The notes: a model not told the origin generated them from the sequence alone. A stretch of 64,000 nt of DNA from Sinorhizobium alkalisoli (GCF_008932245.1 NZ_CP034909.1:1054001-1118000), one strand, 5' to 3'. Counted from the first letter of the stretch, positions 17,550 through 27,080 are shown. Numbers and translations: made by a program.

Positions 17550-18681
17550 ATGCGCAGCGAAATCGAGAACATTGTCGACGAGATCAAGCAGGCCATAAGC
17601 CTGCTGAGGAGGCATCTTTGACTGGGACCAGGCGATAAGACGACTGGACTGGTTGAACAACAAGGCGGAAGATCCGTCGCTTTGGAACGATGCCGCCGAG
17701 GCGCAGAAGCTGATGCGCGAGCGTCAGCAGCTTGATGACAATATCAGCGCCCTCAGCCGGCTCGAGCAGCAGCTCAACGAAAACATCGAACTCATCGAAC
17801 TCGGGGAAGAGGAAGACGATTCGGCGATCGTTACCGAGGCCGAGGAGGCGCTCCGGCAGCTTCGTGGCGAAGCGGCGAAGAAGCAGGTCGAAGCCATGCT
17901 TTCCGGCGAGGCCGACCAGAACGACACCTACCTCGAAGTGCATTCGGGCGCCGGCGGCACAGAAAGCCAGGATTGGGCCAACATGCTGCTTCGCATGTAC
18001 TCCCGTTGGGCGGAACGCCAGGGGTACAAGGTGGAGCTCTTGGAAATCCAGGACGGTGAAGAGGCTGGCATCAAGTCGGCGACGCTCCTCGTCAAGGGCC
18101 ACAATGCCTATGGTTGGCTGAAGACCGAGTCGGGCGTGCATCGGCTCGTGCGCATCTCGCCCTATGACAGCAATGCTCGCCGCCACACGTCTTTCTCGTC
18201 GATCTGGGTCTATCCGGTCGTCGACGAATCGATTCAGATCGATGTCAACGAAAGCGATTGCCGCATCGATACCTATCGGTCTTCGGGTGCCGGTGGCCAG
18301 CACGTCAACACGACTGATTCGGCCGTGCGTATCACGCACATGCCAAGTGGTATCGTCGTGCAATGCCAGCAGGAACGCTCGCAGCACAAGAACCGCGCCA
18401 AGGCGTGGGACATGCTGCGCGCTCGGCTTTATGAAGCGGAACTGAAGAAGCGGGAGGAGGCGGCCAATGCCGAGGCCGCCTCAAAGACCGATATCGGCTG
18501 GGGGCATCAGATCCGCTCCTATGTTCTGCAGCCCTACCAGTTGGTGAAGGACCTGCGGACCGGCGTCGAAAGCACGAGTCCCGGCGACGTGCTCGACGGC
18601 GAGCTCAACGATTTCATGGAAGCTGCGCTTGCGCACCGCGTCAGCGGTGGGGGCGATGCCGTGACGGACGATCTGAGCTGA
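17550..18681 (+). CDS. prfB: Peptide chain release factor 2, programmed +1 frameshift
   Basis: RF2 recognises UGA and UAA and releases the finished peptide. The gene is in two frames: ATG 17550 opens a 23-codon frame ending CTT (17616-17618) TGA (17619-17621); a +1 shift at CTT-TGA-C continues with GAC at 17620, giving 376 residues in all. An internal Shine-Dalgarno AGGAGG (17607-17612) lies three bases before CTT, exactly the classical RF2 frameshift signal. The peptidyl hydrolysis motif GGQ is in [15 protein letters not shown]. The stop-codon recognition tripeptide SPF of E. coli RF2 is SPY here ([15 protein letters not shown]). RF2 thus limits its own synthesis through UGA readthrough. Confidence 0.97.
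17607..17622 (+). promoter_or_regulatory. RF2 programmed frameshift signal
   Basis: AGGAGG (17607-17612), a three-base spacer CAT, then CTTTGAC with the in-frame UGA. When RF2 is scarce the ribosome pauses at UGA and, pulled by the internal Shine-Dalgarno, slips +1. This is the same arrangement and spacing as in the enterobacterial prfB site. Confidence 0.95.
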
Positions 18682-18697
18682 TTTCCACAAGGGAAAA

Positions 18698-18735
18698 CGC
18701 GAACGGCCGGACACGAGAGCGTCCGGCCGTCCGCG
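18698..18735. terminator. Bidirectional terminator between prfB and the convergent exported-protein gene
   Basis: ACGGCCGGAC (18703-18712) pairs perfectly with GTCCGGCCGT (18721-18730) around an eight-base loop, and flanking CGCG/CGCG and AAAA/TTT segments extend the stem with one mismatch. It lies just past the prfB stop (18681) and three bases from the end of the next gene, so it can serve both. Confidence 0.8.
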
Positions 18736-18737
18736 TT

Positions 18738-19232
18738 TCAGTTTGTCGCGCGCTCGATCTTGATGTCGCCGAGGTCGTCGATCAGCACGGTCCAGGTTTC
18801 CGGTTCCGTGGCCGATGGATCTGTCTTCAGGAAAACCGTCGCGAACATGCCCGGCTGCGGCGTGATTCCGGTCGAAGTTTCCGGACGGATATCGGTGACA
18901 TAGGGCCTTAGGGCAGTAAATTCCTCCAGCTCCGCAGAAGAAACGATTTCTGGCCCCGCCGGAGTCGAGGCGATTTGCTGCAGATGTATTTCTGCCGTGC
19001 CGTCCGTCCGGCGCAGTGCAATAAGTTTGTAGTAGCCCCGCCGTCCCGTCGCGGCACCAGGCTCGGCGGCCTCGCCGTCCTCCGCTGCTTCGGCATCGCT
19101 TGCACTTTCCTGCCAAAAGCCGGTGCTGGTGACGAAGATGACGTTCGGGGGGAGGATTGCCTCTTGTTGTGCGAGCACAGCGCCCGCAGCCAGATTGATA
19201 CAGAATGCCAGTACCAGCGCTTTCTTCATCAT
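18738..19232 (-). CDS. Small exported protein of unknown function
   Basis: The 164-residue product has a signal peptide (MMKKALVLAFCINLAAGAVLA) and a mature part with an Asp/Ala/Glu-rich low-complexity stretch (SASDAEAAEDGEAAEPGAA), then a compact region with a GYYKLIALRRTDGTAEIHLQQIA segment and a C-terminal WTVLIDDLGDIKIERA. I do not recognise a family. I start at ATG 19232, with AAGGA seven bases upstream, over the GTG two codons earlier. It lies 75 bp downstream of the nadK stop on the same strand and converges on prfB; co-transcription with nadK is possible. Confidence 0.75.
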   Translation of the reverse strand: MMKKALVLAFCINLAAGAVLAQQEAILPPNVIFVTSTGFWQESASDAEAAEDGEAAEPGAATGRRGYYKLIALRRTDGTAEIHLQQIASTPAGPEIVSSAELEEFTALRPYVTDIRPETSTGITPQPGMFATVFLKTDPSATEPETWTVLIDDLGDIKIERATN

Positions 19233-19307
19233 CGGCACGTCCTTGGATTCTTCGGCCCATGGAAAGGCCGCGCTTCAGAGCCATCGCCTTCGGTCCCAAC
19301 TGCGTGT

Positions 19308-20078
19308 CTAATGGGAGAACTGTTCGGCGAGGATGCGGTCGGACCAGGAGTGATCCGGGTCGGACAGGATGCGAGCGGTCAGTTTCTCCGATTCGGCAAT
19401 CGTCACCTTGACGACCGACTTGACCTCCTGATGATCCGCAACCGCGTTGACCGGGCGCTTCTCCGCTTCGAGAATCTCGATCTCGACGGTCACGCGGTTG
19501 GGGAGCAGGGCCCCGCGCCAGCGCCGCGGCCGGAAAGGGCTGACGGGGGTCAGCGCGAGCAGGGGCGCCTCGAGCGGCAGGATTGGCCCGTGAGCGGAGA
19601 GATTGTAGGCCGTCGAGCCGGCGGGCGTCGCAAGCAGGAGCCCGTCGCAGGTCAGTTCGTCGAGCCGCACCTTGCCATCGACGATGACCTTGAGCTTGGC
19701 GGCTTGATAGGACTGGCGGAAGAGATAGACCTCGTTGATCGCGAGCGCCGTGAAGGCGTTGCCGTGGACGTCGACCGTGTTCATCTCCAACGGATGGAAG
19801 GCGTTCTCGACGGCGGTGGCGATGCGCTCGCGAAGGTTTTCTGTGCTGTAGCGGTTCATCAGAAACCCGACAGAGCCGCGATTCATGCCATAGACGCATT
19901 TGCCGGTATTCATCGTCTCGTGCAGCGTATGCAGCATGAAACCGTCCCCGCCGAGCGCGACGATGACGTCGGCCTCATCCGGATCGTGATCTCCGTAGAT
20001 CTCTTTGAGCTCCTTTGCCGCCTTCTGCGCTTCTTCCGCTGGCGAAGCGATGAAGGCGAGAGTGCTGAGCTGGGCCAT
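19308..20078 (-). CDS. nadK: NAD kinase
   Basis: NAD kinase phosphorylates NAD to NADP with ATP. The 256-residue protein carries the GGDG motif (VIVALGGDGFMLHTLH, about 38-53), the NE/D motif in ALAINEVYLFRQ, and the glycine-rich DGLLLATPAGSTAYNLSAHGP segment that binds the nucleotides. It is at the short end of the family, usual for alphaproteobacteria. Its start at 20078 lies 156 bp from tRNA-Thr, which is transcribed in the opposite direction. Confidence 0.96.
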   Translation of the reverse strand: MAQLSTLAFIASPAEEAQKAAKELKEIYGDHDPDEADVIVALGGDGFMLHTLHETMNTGKCVYGMNRGSVGFLMNRYSTENLRERIATAVENAFHPLEMNTVDVHGNAFTALAINEVYLFRQSYQAAKLKVIVDGKVRLDELTCDGLLLATPAGSTAYNLSAHGPILPLEAPLLALTPVSPFRPRRWRGALLPNRVTVEIEILEAEKRPVNAVADHQEVKSVVKVTIAESEKLTARILSDPDHSWSDRILAEQFSH

Positions 20079-20234
20079 GAAATCAGTCCGTTGTCGTTGC
20101 GAGGCGTGGCAGCAGTGAAAATCCAGACTTATTTTTCTGGCACGGCCTCACAGCCAGTGCACCCGAAAAATTGAGGGAATCGCCATTTTTGCTTTACACG
20201 GAATCAGAATATGGTAACTCCGATCCGAAAACGG

Positions 20235-20310
20235 GCCCTTATAGCTCAGTTGGTAGAGCGGCTGATTTGTAATCAGTAGGTCGGGAGTTCGAGTCTCTCT
20301 GGGGGCACCA
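20235..20310 (+). tRNA. tRNA-Thr (anticodon TGT)
   Basis: A 76-base cloverleaf with encoded CCA. Acceptor GCCCTTA pairs with TGGGGGC (G-T pairs allowed), the anticodon loop TTTGTAA gives TGT, and the T arm is GGGAG-TTCGAGT-CTCTC. It reads ACA and other Thr codons. It is the first of the tRNA genes in the tufB region, an arrangement resembling thrU-tyrU-glyT-thrT-tufB of enterobacteria. Confidence 0.95.
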
Positions 20311-20433
20311 TTATTTTCAGGTGCTTAGCTTCTCCCTTTCATAGCTGCGTGCCGCCTTGACGCAGCGTGAGGCTTCGCAGCCGCGTTTCACGCCCCCGCC
20401 GATCTGGAGCTCGCATCACCCGGCATCCGGGCT

Positions 20434-20525
20434 GGCGCATCGGTCCGAAAAATCGCGCCCGATCCTCGGAAAACGCGACGCGCAAATTCAAAGAGCTACC
20501 CGATCTAAAAGGCGCGCGGCGCTGT
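20434..20525 (+). repeat. Dispersed mosaic repeat, copy R2
   Basis: Matches the reverse complement of the R1 element over nearly its whole length: GGCGCATCGGTCCGAAAA, then CGATCCTCGGAAAACGCGAC, and the closing AAAAGGCGCGCGGCGCT. The left arm of the hairpin is degenerate. It sits between tRNA-Thr and the LysR gene. Confidence 0.65.
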
Positions 20526-20567
20526 AAGCTATGCGCATTCGAATCGATCGGCAGCGGAACAGCGGGC

Positions 20568-21473
20568 ATGGCATGGCAATCCAAAATTCTGAACTGGGAT
20601 GATCTGAGGATCGTGTTGGCGGTCGCCGAATGCGGCACCATATCCGGTGCCGCAGCCGCTTTGCGCATCAGCCATCCCACTCTGTCTCGGCGGCTGCGGA
20701 GCCTGGAGCAGCGGCTCGGTGTGCGGCTATTCGAACGCAGACCCACTGTCTGCAGTCCAACGGAAGCGGGCGAGGAGATGCGGCGGGTGGCCGCTCGCCT
20801 GCGGGACGAGATCGCCGCCGTGGAAGGGCGCATTGCCGGCCGTGATCAGGATCCATGCGGTCCCGTCCGCCTGACGGCCCCGGATGCGGTGGCGGAATAT
20901 CTGTTGCCAGGCATGCTGGCGGGCATCTGCCGGCAGGCGCCGGAACTGACCATCGAACTCCTGGTCTCCAATCAGGTGCTCTCGCTTGCGCGGCGCTCGG
21001 CCGACATCGCCTTGCGTGTCACCGATACGCCGGATCCGGCGCTGCGGGGGCGGCGCGTCGGCACCGTCGCGATGGCGGTCTATGGGGCAAAGGCCCGGGC
21101 CAGCTCAGAGCCGACCGATGACGGCGGTGATCAACCCTGGGTCGGCTACGACGCCGCCTTGGCCTGCACCAGGCCCGGTGCCTGGGTCGCCGCCAATGTC
21201 GCCGAGCGCTGCATCCGTTTCCGGGCCAATACGCTGCTCGGCGCGGCGCGCGCGGTCCACTCCGGCATCGGCTTCGGGCTGCTCCCGTGCTTTGTCGGGG
21301 GCAGCATGCAGGAGCTTGTTCGGATCACGCTGCCCATTCCCGCGCTGGAACTCGGGCTCTGGCTGCTTGTGCATCCGGACATGTCGCAGGTTCGGCGGAT
21401 CCGCACCGCAAGCGACGCGCTCGCACGCAAGCTGAAGGCGGCGGCGCCGCTGCTGACCGGCGAATGCGCGTGA
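20568..21473 (+). CDS. LysR-family transcriptional regulator
   Basis: The 301-residue protein has an N-terminal winged helix-turn-helix (about 6-65: LRIVLAVAECGTISGAAAALRISHPTLSRRLRSLEQRLGVRLFER) and a C-terminal effector-binding domain. I start at ATG 20568 because the HTH begins right after it; the in-frame extension back to 20367 runs through repeat R2. Its target is unknown. The next gene on the same strand, a YCII protein, is a possible target but only by proximity. The effector domain is rich in Gly, Ala and Arg but not frameshifted. Confidence 0.92.
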   Translation: MAWQSKILNWDDLRIVLAVAECGTISGAAAALRISHPTLSRRLRSLEQRLGVRLFERRPTVCSPTEAGEEMRRVAARLRDEIAAVEGRIAGRDQDPCGPVRLTAPDAVAEYLLPGMLAGICRQAPELTIELLVSNQVLSLARRSADIALRVTDTPDPALRGRRVGTVAMAVYGAKARASSEPTDDGGDQPWVGYDAALACTRPGAWVAANVAERCIRFRANTLLGAARAVHSGIGFGLLPCFVGGSMQELVRITLPIPALELGLWLLVHPDMSQVRRIRTASDALARKLKAAAPLLTGECA

Positions 21474-21600
21474 CGCCTCGAAAATTCTTTCAACTGCCTG
21501 TGCAGAAACATTCAATTGGAAGGTCGGGCGAGCGGGCTAAGATGCCATGCAACATCAGCCAGTCGCGGTCCGAAGCCGCGAGGAAAATCGAGGGCGGACG

Positions 21601-21894
21601 ATGACAGTATTCGCGGTGCTACTCAAATTTTCCGACAACAAGGATGCCGCCGGCCCGCTCCTGGAGGGCCACCGATACTGGATAAGGCGCGGCTTCGAGG
21701 AGGGCGTATTCCTGCTGGTCGGCAGCCTGAGACCCGATCTCGGAGGTGCGATCGTCGCGCACAACACGACGCTGCCGGACCTCGAAGACCGGGTAAACGC
21801 CGATCCGTTCGTGGCCGAAGGCGTGGTGAAGGCCGAGATACTCGAAATCGCTCCCGCAAAGGCCGACGCAAAGCTCGAATTTCTGCTCGGCTGA
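21601..21894 (+). CDS. YCII-domain protein
   Basis: The 97-residue product matches the small YCII family: FAVLLKFSDNKDAAGPLLEGHRYWIRRGFEEGVFLLVGSLRPDLGGAIVAHN, then DPFVAEGVVKAEILEIAPAKADAKLEFLL. The ferredoxin-like fold has a conserved His (H22 region) and Asp that suggest an enzymatic or binding role, but the function is undefined. ATG 21601 is preferred over a longer start at 21547. It converges on the LysR gene at 21911 with only 16 bp between them. Confidence 0.85.
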   Translation: MTVFAVLLKFSDNKDAAGPLLEGHRYWIRRGFEEGVFLLVGSLRPDLGGAIVAHNTTLPDLEDRVNADPFVAEGVVKAEILEIAPAKADAKLEFLLG

Positions 21895-21910
21895 ACGGCG
21901 CCCGCCTTCC

Positions 21911-22852
21911 TCAAATGTCGAACGACATTGCCGGTTTCGGCTCGATCTCGCGGCAGCGCTCCATGGCCTTGATCAGGTTTTCCGCGAGATAATCGATCAG
22001 CGCCCGCGTTGCCGGAAGCATGCCGTGGCGGGACGGGAAGACGAGATGGACAACCACGTCGCCCGAGGCCCATTCCGGTAAGACCGGTGCAAGCACGCCG
22101 GAGCGGAAGGCGCTTTCGCAGATATGATCGGGCAACAGTGCGATTCCCACGCCTTCGATCGCAGCGCGTTGGAGGATGACGAAGTCGCTGCAGCCGATCA
22201 CGGGCCGGTGGGGGATCTCGATTGTCCCGCCATTCGCGTGGAAGAGGCGCCAGACGTCGTTCGCGTGCTGTTCGTTCATCGACAGCGTCGGCATGTCGGA
22301 AAGATTGGATGTGGTGATCTCGCCGAGACGGGCAAGAAGCGTCGGGCTGGCGGCGAGTCGCTCCCGACCCTCGCCGAGCTTGCGCACGATTAACTGATTG
22401 TCGGTATCGAGCTGGTTGCGTGCGCGAAGCGCCAGGTCGAATCGTTCTTCAATCAGGTCGAGGCGGCGGTTCGTGGCGGTGATCAGCAGCCGCACGCCCG
22501 GGTAGCGGCGATGGAAACCGGGAAGTATGTCGGCGAGCATCGGCGTGAACCCGAGCGGGCAGCCCAGCCTCACGACGCCCGATGGCTCGCCGCGCACTGT
22601 GGCGATTTCGGCCTCAGCGGCGGCAACACCGTCAAGCAGCCCCTGGGCATGTTCGTAGAAGACGCGGCCGATCTCGGTCACGCGCAGCTTGCGCGTGGAG
22701 CGCTCGAGCAGGCGCACACCGAGTTGCTCTTCGAGCCGCGCCACGTGCTTGCTGAGCTTGGATTTCGGAATATTCAGGTCGCGCGCGGCAGCGCTGAAGC
22801 CGTTGTTCTTCACCACGGCGGCGAAGAGAGCGATATCGTTGAGGTCCTGCAT
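21911..22852 (-). CDS. LysR-family transcriptional regulator, divergent from azoR
   Basis: The 313-residue protein has the LysR HTH at about 1-60 (LNDIALFAAVVKNNGFSAAARDLNIPKSKLSKHVARLEEQLGVRLLERS) and a substrate-binding domain. I use ATG 22852; the upstream extension to 22981 crosses repeat R5 and lacks similarity. It is transcribed away from azoR, with 204 bp between start codons that contain a perfect dyad (22956-22971). LysR proteins of this group next to quinone or azo reductases often respond to electrophiles, so control of azoR is a reasonable inference. Confidence 0.93.
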   Translation of the reverse strand: MQDLNDIALFAAVVKNNGFSAAARDLNIPKSKLSKHVARLEEQLGVRLLERSTRKLRVTEIGRVFYEHAQGLLDGVAAAEAEIATVRGEPSGVVRLGCPLGFTPMLADILPGFHRRYPGVRLLITATNRRLDLIEERFDLALRARNQLDTDNQLIVRKLGEGRERLAASPTLLARLGEITTSNLSDMPTLSMNEQHANDVWRLFHANGGTIEIPHRPVIGCSDFVILQRAAIEGVGIALLPDHICESAFRSGVLAPVLPEWASGDVVVHLVFPSRHGMLPATRALIDYLAENLIKAMERCREIEPKPAMSFDI

Positions 22853-22896
22853 GTGACGTCCTCGGAAGGGAAGGGTACCGCCAACCGGCAATCGGC

Positions 22897-22944
22897 AATT
22901 CAAGTAGCGAGCTTTACGCGTCTGATTGGACGCGGACGCTGTAG
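22897..22944 (+). repeat. Dispersed mosaic repeat, partial copy R5
   Basis: Only the hairpin half of the element is present: GTAGCGAGCTTTA, then the perfect stem CGCGTC-tgattg-GACGCG (22917-22934), then GACGCTGTAG. It lies between the lysR and azoR start codons. Confidence 0.55.
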
Positions 22945-22955
22945 CCCGGATGATT

Positions 22956-22971
22956 GTTTCCCTGAGGAAAC
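22956..22971. promoter_or_regulatory. Candidate LysR operator upstream of azoR
   Basis: GTTTCC-CTGA-GGAAAC is a perfect 6-bp dyad with a four-base centre, containing a T-N11-A type core as expected for LysR-family sites. It lies 86 bp before the azoR ATG and 104 bp from the divergent lysR start. Confidence 0.45.
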
Positions 22972-23056
22972 GGAATGTCAATTAATCCGGCTCTTATCGG
23001 CCGATTGTTTTCAAATCATATGTTGTGCACCGCAACCCGAAACAAAGGTGCCTGCC

Positions 23057-23677
23057 ATGAACGTACTTCACATCGACTCCGGCATTCTCGGCGACCACTC
23101 GGTCTCCCGCCGCCTGACTGCGGCGATCATCGCTCAGATCAAGGCCGATCGCCCGGATGCGAAGGTTACCTATCACGATCTCGTTTCCCAGCCGATCGCT
23201 CATCTCACCGGTGCGCAGATCATGGCGCCGGCCGATCTCGACGGCGTCGACGCCGGCCTGGCCGCGGATATCCGGACCGGCCGCCAGATGCTCGAGGAAT
23301 TTCTCGCTGCCGACACCATCGTCGTCGGTGCGCCCATGTACAACTTTTCGATCCCGAGCCAGCTCAAGGCCTGGATCGATCGCCTGGCCGTGGCCGGCAA
23401 GACCTTCCGCTACACCGAGACCGGTCCGGAAGGTCTCGCCAAGGGCAAGAAGGTGATCATCGTTTCGACCCGCGGCGGGCACTATTCCGCCGGTGCCGCC
23501 GCCGCCATGGACCACCAGGAAAGCTACCTGCGGACCGTCTTCGCTTTCTTCGGGATCAACGACGTCGAATTCGTTCGGGCCGAGGGGCTGAACCTTGGCG
23601 CCGATCAGAAGCAGTCTGCCATTACCGAGGCTGAAAAGACGATTGCCGAGGGAAGCGTCCTGCGGCTTGCAAGCTAA
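23057..23677 (+). CDS. azoR: FMN-dependent NADH-azoreductase
   Basis: AzoR reduces azo dyes and quinones with NADH through FMN and protects against thiol-reactive quinones. The 206-residue protein has the flavodoxin-like layout: N-terminal VLHIDSGILGDHSVSRRL phosphate loop, APMYNFSIPSQLKAWIDR (about 94-111) at the flavin site, and VSTRGGHYS. ATG 23057 follows AAAGGTG. It stands alone, divergent from a LysR gene that probably controls it. Confidence 0.95.
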   Translation: MNVLHIDSGILGDHSVSRRLTAAIIAQIKADRPDAKVTYHDLVSQPIAHLTGAQIMAPADLDGVDAGLAADIRTGRQMLEEFLAADTIVVGAPMYNFSIPSQLKAWIDRLAVAGKTFRYTETGPEGLAKGKKVIIVSTRGGHYSAGAAAAMDHQESYLRTVFAFFGINDVEFVRAEGLNLGADQKQSAITEAEKTIAEGSVLRLAS

Positions 23678-23796
23678 TCAACGGGACAAGGTCAACTCGA
23701 CCGGCCTGTTGCCGGTTGGTTGCGGAAGGGTGCCGGTTGCGAAAGCGACCGGCATTCTTCATTTCCGGCGACGCAGAATTGCGCTATTCTGAAGCC

Positions 23797-24072
23797 ATGA
23801 AACGGCTGGGCCTGCTCGAGCTTCTGGCGCTGTCACTGGCGACCACCGCCATGGTCGCCGGGACTGTTTCTGCGTCTCCGCCCGACCGGCGTTGCGCCTG
23901 CCGCAACCGGGACGGTGCGCGGTATGAACTCGGCCAGATCGCCTGTATCCGCGTCGGCGGGACTTCCTATCTCGCGCGTTGCGAGATGGACCTCAACGTC
24001 ATGACCTGGAGAAAATTGCGTGACGGCTGCCCGACAGCCGAGATCGTGCCGATGAGCGCTCCAGCGCACTGA
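23797..24072 (+). CDS. Small exported cysteine-containing protein, unknown function
   Basis: The 91-residue protein has a signal peptide (MKRLGLLELLALSLATTAMVAGTVSAS) and a short mature part with five cysteines (RRCACRNRDG, QIACIRVGG, ARCEMDLN, DGCPT), which could be disulphide-linked in the periplasm. I start at ATG 23797 since the signal peptide begins there. I recall similar short proteins in other rhizobia but no known function. It converges on rlmB with 15 bp between them. Confidence 0.72.
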   Translation: MKRLGLLELLALSLATTAMVAGTVSASPPDRRCACRNRDGARYELGQIACIRVGGTSYLARCEMDLNVMTWRKLRDGCPTAEIVPMSAPAH

Positions 24073-24087
24073 TTTGCCGGTTCATGG

Positions 24088-24969
24088 TTATGGCTTCAGA
24101 TATTGCCTCGCCGCATACATGGCGATGGCGGCCGCATTCGACACGTTGAGCGATTTGATCGCGCCCGGCATGTCGAGCCGCGCCAGCGCGCTGACGGTCT
24201 GGCGCGTCTTCTGGCGCAATCCCTTTCCCTCCGATCCGAGCACGAGCGCTACGCGGTTGCCGGAGAAAGTGTTCTCGAGCGGCTGCGGGCCCTCCGAATC
24301 AAGGCCGATCGTCTGGAAGCCGAGCCGGTGCAATTCGTCGATCGTGTCTGCAAGATTGGTGATCTGGATGTAGGGAATGAGTTCCAGCGCGCCGGAGGCG
24401 GATTTCGCCAGTACGCCCGATTCGGTCGGACTGTGGCGCATGGTGGTGATCAGCGCACCCGCGTCAAAAGCGACCGCCGAGCGCATGATCGCACCGACAT
24501 TGTGCGGATCCGTCACCTGGTCGAGGACCAGGATCAACGGACAGTCGCGCAGCGCCTCCAATTTGCGGTGCGAAAGCGGCTGCGTCTCCAGCATTACGCC
24601 CTGGTGGATCGCGTCCGGCCCGAGCACGCGATCGAGCTCCTGCGGCGTCACGATCTCGACCGGGAAGGGGAGGATTGAAGGCTCGCCGAGCTCCAGCCGC
24701 GCAGCCGCGTTCTGCGTGACGCTGAGCCGGATTATGCGGCGCTCCGGATTGTCGAGCGCCGCGCGGACCGTGTGCAGCCCGTAGAGAAGCAACTGATCTG
24801 GGGCGAGCGCCGGCGGCTTCCAATCCGCTGGCAGCTTCCTGCGCTTGTCGGGGCGCGGTGTCGGGATCTCGCCGCGCTCCCGGCGCGCATCGCGATGCGC
24901 GCGCCGAAGATTGGCGTAGTGGCTGTCCTTGGCGTCTCTGTCGCCGGTCTTATCCTTGCTCATGTGCAT
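24088..24969 (-). CDS. rlmB: 23S rRNA (guanosine-2'-O-)-methyltransferase RlmB / TrmH family
   Basis: The 293-residue protein has a basic N-terminal tail (about 1-50), an L30e-like substrate-binding domain (LYGLHTVRAALDNP, about 62-75), and a SPOUT methyltransferase domain with the knot motifs LVLDQVTDPHNVGAIMRSA, VALVLGSEGKGL and LNVSNAAAIAMY. The N-terminal RNA-binding domain favours RlmB (Gm2251 of 23S rRNA) over TrmH (tRNA Gm18). It lies just upstream of, and opposite to, tRNA-Tyr. Two start codons two codons apart (24969, 24963) cannot be separated. Confidence 0.9.
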   Translation of the reverse strand: MHMSKDKTGDRDAKDSHYANLRRAHRDARRERGEIPTPRPDKRRKLPADWKPPALAPDQLLLYGLHTVRAALDNPERRIIRLSVTQNAAARLELGEPSILPFPVEIVTPQELDRVLGPDAIHQGVMLETQPLSHRKLEALRDCPLILVLDQVTDPHNVGAIMRSAVAFDAGALITTMRHSPTESGVLAKSASGALELIPYIQITNLADTIDELHRLGFQTIGLDSEGPQPLENTFSGNRVALVLGSEGKGLRQKTRQTVSALARLDMPGAIKSLNVSNAAAIAMYAARQYLKP

Positions 24970-25179
24970 CTTATAGTGAGGTTCTCAAGGCGTTGGAAAT
25001 GGTTTCGGCAATTTCGGGCCGTGGCTGCCTGTGGAGAAATTCTGAAAAATCGCGTTTTGCTCTGTTGACAGGATGAATGCAGGCGGCCATATACCCGGCG
25101 CAGATCGCGGGGCGGCACGAAACGGCGCCTGTTCTTCCACGATCTCAAAAGCTTGGTCGATTGATCCCGACAGGATAAT

Positions 25180-25264
25180 GGAGGGATGCCCGAGTGGTTA
25201 AAGGGGACGGACTGTAAATCCGTTGGCTCAGCCTACGTTGGTTCAAATCCAACTCCCTCCACCA
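25180..25264 (+). tRNA. tRNA-Tyr (anticodon GTA)
   Basis: An 85-base class II tRNA with a long variable arm. Acceptor GGAGGGA pairs with TCCCTCC, the anticodon is GTA in ACTGTAAAT, the T arm is GTTGG-TTCAAAT-CCAAC, and CCA is encoded. It lies 23 bp before tRNA-Gly, and both are likely in one transcript leading to tufB. Confidence 0.97.
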
Positions 25265-25287
25265 TTCTGCTTCAGGATCGAAGGCCC

Positions 25288-25361
25288 GCGGGTATAGCTC
25301 AATGGTAGAGCAGCAGCCTTCCAAGCTGAATACGCGGGTTCGATTCCCGCTACCCGCTCCA
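25288..25361 (+). tRNA. tRNA-Gly (anticodon TCC)
   Basis: A 74-base tRNA with encoded CCA. Acceptor GCGGGTA pairs with TACCCGC, the anticodon TCC is in CCTTCCAAG, and the T arm is GCGGG-TTCGATT-CCCGC. It precedes tufB by 264 bp; no second tRNA-Thr is seen in that gap, unlike enterobacteria. Confidence 0.97.
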
Positions 25362-25625
25362 CCCTCTATTCACCTTCCTGAGCCCTTCACTTGCGACTTC
25401 AGGGAATCGCTGCATGCGTTTGATCGCGTTGGCTTTCGCGTTTGTGAGGCATCTAGAGGCTGACGCTGTGCGAATCTTCGTGACAAACTTGCGAAGTGGG
25501 GCCAGGCTGTACCGTCCCGCGGACGCAATTAAGTCTTGCGCAATGGCCGCGAAACCCTTAAACGGCTCGACAAACCGGCCCCGCCGGCAGATCCATCGTA
25601 TTTTTTGACCACAGGAAGCGTACCC

Positions 25626-26801
<1,176 letters not shown>

Positions 26802-27050
26802 TGATCGCAACGACGATGCCGTTAGCTGCCGACGGCAGCAAGAGAGGTGCAAATGGCGCGCAAGCGCGATTTGCACGCGGCGCCGGCATCGTCGCCTCGA
26901 TCATCAAGTAATGATCGCAACGACGATGCCGTTAGCTGCCGACGGCAGCAAGAGAGGTGCAAATGGCGCGCAAGCGCGATTTGCACGCGGCGCCGGCATC
27001 GTCGCCTCGATCATCAAGTAATCCGCCTTACCGGATTTTCGGATCTAGAG

Positions 27051-27080
27051 ACCCTGCGGGCGACCGCGGGGTTTTTCTTT
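27051..27080 (+). terminator. Rho-independent terminator of tufB
   Basis: ACCCTGCGG (27051-27059) pairs with CCGCGGGGT (27064-27072) around a GCGA tetraloop, followed by TTTTTCTTT. It lies after the third partial tuf 3' copy, 250 bp past the tufB stop, so the duplicated segment is probably transcribed as a 3' UTR. Confidence 0.88.

Noticed and set aside
17653..17700. prfB considered N-terminally truncated or frameshifted by error
   Set aside because: The upstream 23 codons, internal Shine-Dalgarno and CTT-TGA-C are exactly the programmed frameshift signal.
25362..25625. A second tRNA-Thr expected between tRNA-Gly and tufB by analogy with E. coli
   Set aside because: No cloverleaf or CCA end is visible in this gap.
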